A DNA stretch of 35,357 nt. Source: Arthrobacter sp. ISL-85. GTDB taxonomy: Bacteria > Actinomycetota > Actinomycetes > Actinomycetales > Micrococcaceae. Positions 32,064 through 35,357 of this stretch are shown here, piece after piece. Each line of letters begins with the position of its first letter. Position 1 is the first letter of the stretch. The stretch spans positions 1 to 35,357 of the forward strand of contig NZ_JAGGPQ010000030.1 in the NCBI RefSeq assembly GCF_018613675.1, read 5' to 3'. A program made the position numbers and the translations under genes. The notes under the pieces were generated by a model that ran no database searches, was not told where the DNA came from, and saw only the letters and a list, made by a program, of their open reading frames with translations.

Positions 32064-32723
32064 TCGTAGGGTCAACTTTTTTATGGGTTGAAGGATCAAC
32101 TTCAGCAAACATAGCAGCTATTATCGTGGTCTTTGGGGCACCATGAAGGCCCAGATCATCGGTGACTCAAAGCCCGGCTGCAGTTGGGCATGGCATGCCG
32201 GGTTGCCTTTGATTTTCCGAATATCCCCGATCGGAGTATAAACCTGCGCCTCTACATTGAACACCCTTATGTCAATAGGGTCGCTACATGTCAGGTCCAT
32301 GGGAGCCTTTGAGTTATTCGTCACCACCGAATTGACTATGATGTATTTCCCTCCGGCTTGAGCTGCTACGTCTTCATATGATTCAAATCCGCTACCCGAC
32401 CGATAGCCGGAGGTATTAAGCGTTACCGTTGGAGAGGCCGTCACCGAGGTGACTTTTATTCCGATTCCCCCGTTTACTGACATATCGCCTATCCGCGGAG
32501 TCGTGGCCGTCGGAGTAGGTGTTGGAGTACGTGTCGGGGTAGGCGTGGGTTTGTCTGCCCGCGCTGCTGTCGAAGCGGCGGTCGGCGAAGCTGAAGACGA
32601 GGAAACAACAGGGGCCGCAGAGGGCGACGTTGTCGAGACGGCAGGCCCGCCCCCGCAGGCAGACAGACTCAGACCAAGCAGGGCCACCAGACCCAGGGGT
32701 GATAAGGACCTTTTGTATTTCAT
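32038..32723 (-). pseudogene. DUF4352-type lipoprotein with a single frameshift
   Basis: The signal peptide has lipobox LSAC with Cys23, then a Ser/Ala/Thr and PTPTPT linker, and a domain of DUF4352 type containing GGKYIIVNSVVTNNSKAPMD and NPACHAQLQPGFE. The frame stops at 32121 just after WAFMVP. In the -1 frame the sequence continues KTTIIAAMFAEVDPSTHKKV, ending TIISFGAGF at TAA 32038, a natural end for the domain. A lost base in the four-base C run (plus strand G run 32135-32138) explains the break. It may be a sequencing error or a true lesion. If uncorrected the product is 200 residues. Confidence 0.72.
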
Positions 32724-33083
32724 TGTTGGAGACCCCCAATATCGTTCAAGTTACGCGTGAGCCGCAAGGTGCATGAATCATCTCAGCTGCCCTAACACCG
32801 AAGACCGTATTGATATAGAACTGACCAATTTCTGCGGGAATCTTGACGGCAATACCTGGGGCAGTGTGGAGGCAACGCTAAATGGTTGAGGTCCCATGGC
32901 GTCGTTGTTACACGCTGCTTCACCAAGGAACGTGATCATAAGTGCGTTGTCCCGTGAATCTTCCGATGCGGAAATTGTGCAAAAACTGAGCCAAATCTAG
33001 GGCAGAATCCCGCGGGTAACCTATGCGATTCGCTGGATATCCCAGGCCTGTAGGCTTTTGGGCGAACTGAAAATGGGGGTTTA
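32724..33083. other. 360-base intergenic region before HNH copy B
   Basis: No gene is seen. The last 105 bases (32979-33083) match the region before HNH copy A (27322-27424), beginning GCAAAAACTGAGCC against GCAAAAATTGAGCC, at nearly the same distance from the start codon. So the leader/promoter was duplicated with the gene. The remainder is the promoter side of the lipoprotein gene, lower in GC than the window average. Confidence 0.5.
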
Positions 33084-33805
33084 ATGCCGGAACTCGGCCG
33101 CATCTATTGGACCCGACGAGGGCTTGATTTGGCGTACTCGGTGGAGCTGATGTGGCCCGCCGCCGCAGTTATGACAGTTGTCCTGACAAAGAAGACACCA
33201 GCTATCGAAGCGGTCCCATCCTCCGCCGTTGACGGGTCGCGGGGCTCGATAAATGGCCTTATCGCAGCGGTCGTGTTTCCCGTCATGGCGGCCGTGGTGT
33301 TGGTCGTGACCGCCGCGGTCATTGCTAGCCGGGATTTCCGGCGGCCCGACCCGGTAAGCGCTTTACCCGGCAGCAGCGCAGCGAGGGAATTGCTCGGGCC
33401 GGCGGCCTGTGCGAGCTGGAAACCGGGCTAAGACGGCGCTGCCGACGTCCCGCTGAAAGTTGCGACCACTTTTACCCTTGGTCCAAGGGCGGGTCGACCA
33501 GCCTGCAGATTTTCGTCGCGGCCTGCGCTAGATGCAACCACGCCAAGTGGGCAAGGATACCGTCACCGGGCCTGCAACCTCGGATACAACGACGACGAGT
33601 GGAGTACTTGGCGACGGAGTCTTCTGTCAGTGTGGGCGAGCGCGAGCCACCGCCCCGATGGAGTTCCGCCGCGTTGACGGGCGCCAAGGTCTTCGGAGGA
33701 GCAGAAAAACTCCCTGACGAAACTGGCAGGTCCCTCAATCAATGCAGAAATGGGCTCAGACCAAGATTCGATGATGATGTGAGGGGAAAAGATTGGCACG
33801 CATGA
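33084..33805 (+). pseudogene. Membrane-anchored HNH protein, copy B, frameshifted
   Basis: The start MPELGRIYWTRRGLDLAYS matches copy A (MQELGRIYWTRQGLRLAYS), and two helices follow. Near 33357-33361 one base is missing compared with copy A, so the first frame ends at 33431. The other frame resumes RFTRQQRSEGIARAGGLCEL and continues with CDHFYPWSKGG, FVAACARCNHAKW, then EYLATESSVSVGERE. It lacks the copy A stop and runs to 33805, overlapping the next gene. The zinc and HNH residues are otherwise kept, so the lesion may be recent. Confidence 0.78.
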
Positions 33806-34883
33806 GCTTTAGGGTCGCTCCAGGTGTACGCGTCAGTGCTTCTAGCCGCGGAATCAGGACCAGCATCGGTAACAGCAGGGCCCGTGTGTCGTTTGGAGCT
33901 GGCGGAACCTATACATCCGCGAAGATGGGAGGTGTTCGCATCCAGAATTGGTCAGGAGCTGGCGGCCTCCAGCCAAGCTTGGCTGGACTTAGTCGTGCCG
34001 ATAAGGACGCTGCGGTCAGGGAACTGGCGCGGCTTGAAAGAGCCCTCGTCACCCTCCACCATGAGCCTGTTCCCGCAGCTGCGCCTTACCACGTTCCACT
34101 GCCTGCCCCTGCAGACAGAGAGAAGATCAGGCTAAATAGGGAGAAGGAACTCCTGGCCAACATCAACTTCTTCAAATTCACACAACGCAAGGCTGCGAAG
34201 GACCTCGCCCGGCGGTACGCAACGGCCGAAGCGGCGCGCATGGACGCGAGTCAGCCAAACAACACTATGCTCAGTCCCGGGAAGCGGAGGCGCAGTGGCG
34301 GCTGCTGAACGAGCACGCCCCAGCGGTGGTGATCAGTGCCTTAGAAGCGGCCTACGCAGACAACATATCCGATGCCACCTGCGTTGACGTGGGAGTTGAG
34401 GGCAGCATTCGCTATGCGACGGTCGTCATCTTGTTCGGGGCTGCAGACCTGATTCCTGATCGGATGCCCTGGCTCACACCTGCCGGAAACCTCACGGTCA
34501 AGAAACGGTCCAAGACCGAGCGGAATGCGCTCTTTGTCGCCGCACTCGGATCAACTGTCTTGGCAACTGTGAAAGAGGGACTAGCCGCTGGACCAAGCGT
34601 GGACGAATTTCGAGTCGTAGTTCTTCGCAAGGACCCTGGGGCACTCAAGCCGGCAGACTTCGTTGCGCCCATCTACATCGCACGCTTCCGCCGTGCAGCA
34701 ATGGCAGGCCCTTGGACGACTAGGGAGCCAGTGGCAAGCCTCCTGACGGCAGAGGGAGCGATGCTCACGCGCAGGGGCGCCATCGGCGACGTCCTGCCCT
34801 TGGATCTAAGCGACCACCCAGAAACGGCAGACCTCGTGGAGACCTTCAGGCCACTGGTTCTCGGCAAGTATCTCGACACGTAA
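33793..34883 (+). pseudogene. DUF4236 domain-containing protein, frameshifted
   Basis: The N-terminus MSFRVAPGVRVSASSRGIRT then SIGNSRARVSFGAGG is a DUF4236 domain. The first frame stops at 34308. From about 34240 the -1 frame continues RESAKQHYAQSREAEAQWRL, LNEHAPAVVISALEAAYADN and a C-terminal domain ending LVLGKYLDT at 34883. The join sits in a helical region, so one protein of about 360 residues seems to be split by one indel near 34245. The start is TTG 33793 (GAGGGG six bases upstream) or ATG 33802. Function unknown; codon use is less GC-rich than on the left side. Confidence 0.62.
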
Positions 34884-35115
34884 CGTTAGTAAGGCCCAAG
34901 CTGCGGTCCGGGCCGTGGGACTCTCTCGGTGATGCATCACTTACAGGCCTAAGGCTCTCACCCCGAACCCTCAAATAGATGTCGAGATACGCTACTTGCA
35001 ACGCTTTAAGATGTCGCATCTGGAGCAAGAAACTCTGAATAGAGTGAAGAAGTCAGGCGGCCGCTCTGGAACCAGCGGGCTTGGCGCCCAGGATTTCGAC
35101 TTGGTTCAGCAGCGT

Positions 35116-35172
35116 TCCACCAAAGGCGGGGCGAAGTCCTCCTCCAGCTTCTGTACCACGCGGCAGCTAGCC
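35116..35172 (-). pseudogene. Nucleoside hydrolase C-terminal remnant, copy 2
   Basis: On the minus strand it reads SCRVVQKLEEDFAPPLVERC and a stop, against RCRVVLSLEEDFAPHLVETL in the relic at 31436. The DNA match covers about 55 bases. It lies directly beside the IS end. The 34884-35115 stretch before it shows no gene. Confidence 0.5.
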
Positions 35173-35179
35173 ATTTACG

Positions 35180-35227
35180 TGGCTCTTCACGGTTCGTGGT
35201 GAATGTTCTGCCGTGATGGGTGTTCAT
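35180..35227. repeat. ISL3-type IS end, first copy (48-bp direct repeat)
   Basis: This 48-base sequence, beginning GGCTCTTCACGG at 35181, recurs exactly at 35310-35357. GGCTCTTC is the usual outer end of ISL3-family inverted repeats (IS1207/IS31831 group, from memory). The transposase stop lies 44 bases inside it. Confidence 0.65.
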
Positions 35228-35310
35228 GCCGCTGTTCTGGCGGCACTGCGCAACAGAATACGCGTTTTGTAGTTGCGTGCGTTGGTGAATCCCCGGCCAG
35301 TCCTTTTGAT
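35224..35310 (-). mobile_element. ISL3 family transposase C-terminal fragment
   Basis: The minus-strand frame reads IKRTGRGFTNARNYKTRILL then RSAARTAA and TGA. The pattern KRTxRGFxNxxNYxxRxL is the C-terminal end of ISL3 transposases. The gene is interrupted upstream by the second IS end at 35310/35311, so only 28 residues remain. Confidence 0.7.
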
Positions 35311-35357
35311 GGCTCTTCACGGTTCGTGGTGAATGTTCTGCCGTGATGGGTGTTCAT
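35310..35357. repeat. ISL3-type IS end, second copy, at window edge
   Basis: Identical over 48 bases to 35180-35227 and in the same orientation, 130 bases away. It starts inside the transposase reading frame of the first element, so a second related element appears to be inserted there and to extend beyond the window. Confidence 0.65.

Noticed and set aside
32130..32140. Programmed -1 frameshifting in the DUF4352 gene
   Set aside because: The CCCC run does not make a proper X XXY YYZ slippery heptamer in the right frame, and no downstream pseudoknot is evident. A one-base deletion or sequencing error is simpler.
35180..35357. CRISPR array
   Set aside because: There are only two repeat units of 48 bases with an 82-base interval that encodes a transposase end; unit size and content do not fit CRISPR.

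Overview
The window looks like chromosomal DNA of a high-GC actinobacterium, most likely a Micrococcaceae such as Arthrobacter or Pseudarthrobacter. The evidence is the GC-rich codon use, frequent GTG/TTG starts, a mycothiol-type DsbA-like reductase, actinobacterial lipase, DUF4383 and DUF1275 proteins, and an ISL3-type insertion sequence end. The genus is inferred from gene content only. I saw no rRNA, tRNA or CRISPR array.

Left part (1-7.0 kb): the tail of an FG-GAP/VCBS-type protein, an SDR oxidoreductase, then an unusual block of two paralogous secreted subtilases (S8) flanking a secreted purple-acid-phosphatase-like lipoprotein. A divergent aromatic-acid-type MFS transporter has an IclR-like operator upstream, and a secreted lipase follows.

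Middle (7.3-15.8 kb): one tightly overlapping minus-strand operon encodes a solute-binding protein, two Dpp/Opp permeases, a gamma-glutamyltransferase, a fused DppD-DppF ATPase and a GntR/FCD regulator. This suggests import and hydrolysis of gamma-glutamyl compounds under GntR control. Candidate GntR operators lie in the divergent promoter shared with a DUF1275 membrane protein. Then come a mazEF-like toxin-antitoxin pair with a perfect palindrome at its 5' end and a DUF3841 gene.

17.3-21.5 kb: a translationally coupled operon with a KdgT-like permease, a DUF1537 four-carbon acid sugar kinase and PdxA2, followed by a DeoR regulator. This is the D-threonate/D-erythronate catabolic layout. A long inverted repeat overlaps its promoter.

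21.5-28.9 kb: accessory genes comprising an alpha/beta hydrolase, DUF4383, a SnoaL-like protein, YciI, an amidase with a yeast-Fcy1-like cytosine deaminase, an SRPBCC protein, a DsbA/Rv2466c-like protein, a membrane-anchored HNH protein and a methyltransferase.

28.9-35.4 kb: a gene graveyard. It holds relics of an MFS transporter, a GntR/UTRA regulator, nucleoside hydrolase (two separate 3' ends), YciI, a second HNH gene, a DUF4352 lipoprotein and a DUF4236 gene, the last three apparently single-frameshift genes. It ends in two direct copies of an ISL3-type IS end. A hydrolase, YciI and HNH paralog set occurs in the same order at 21.6-28.0 kb and 30.1-33.8 kb, suggesting an old, decaying segmental duplication.
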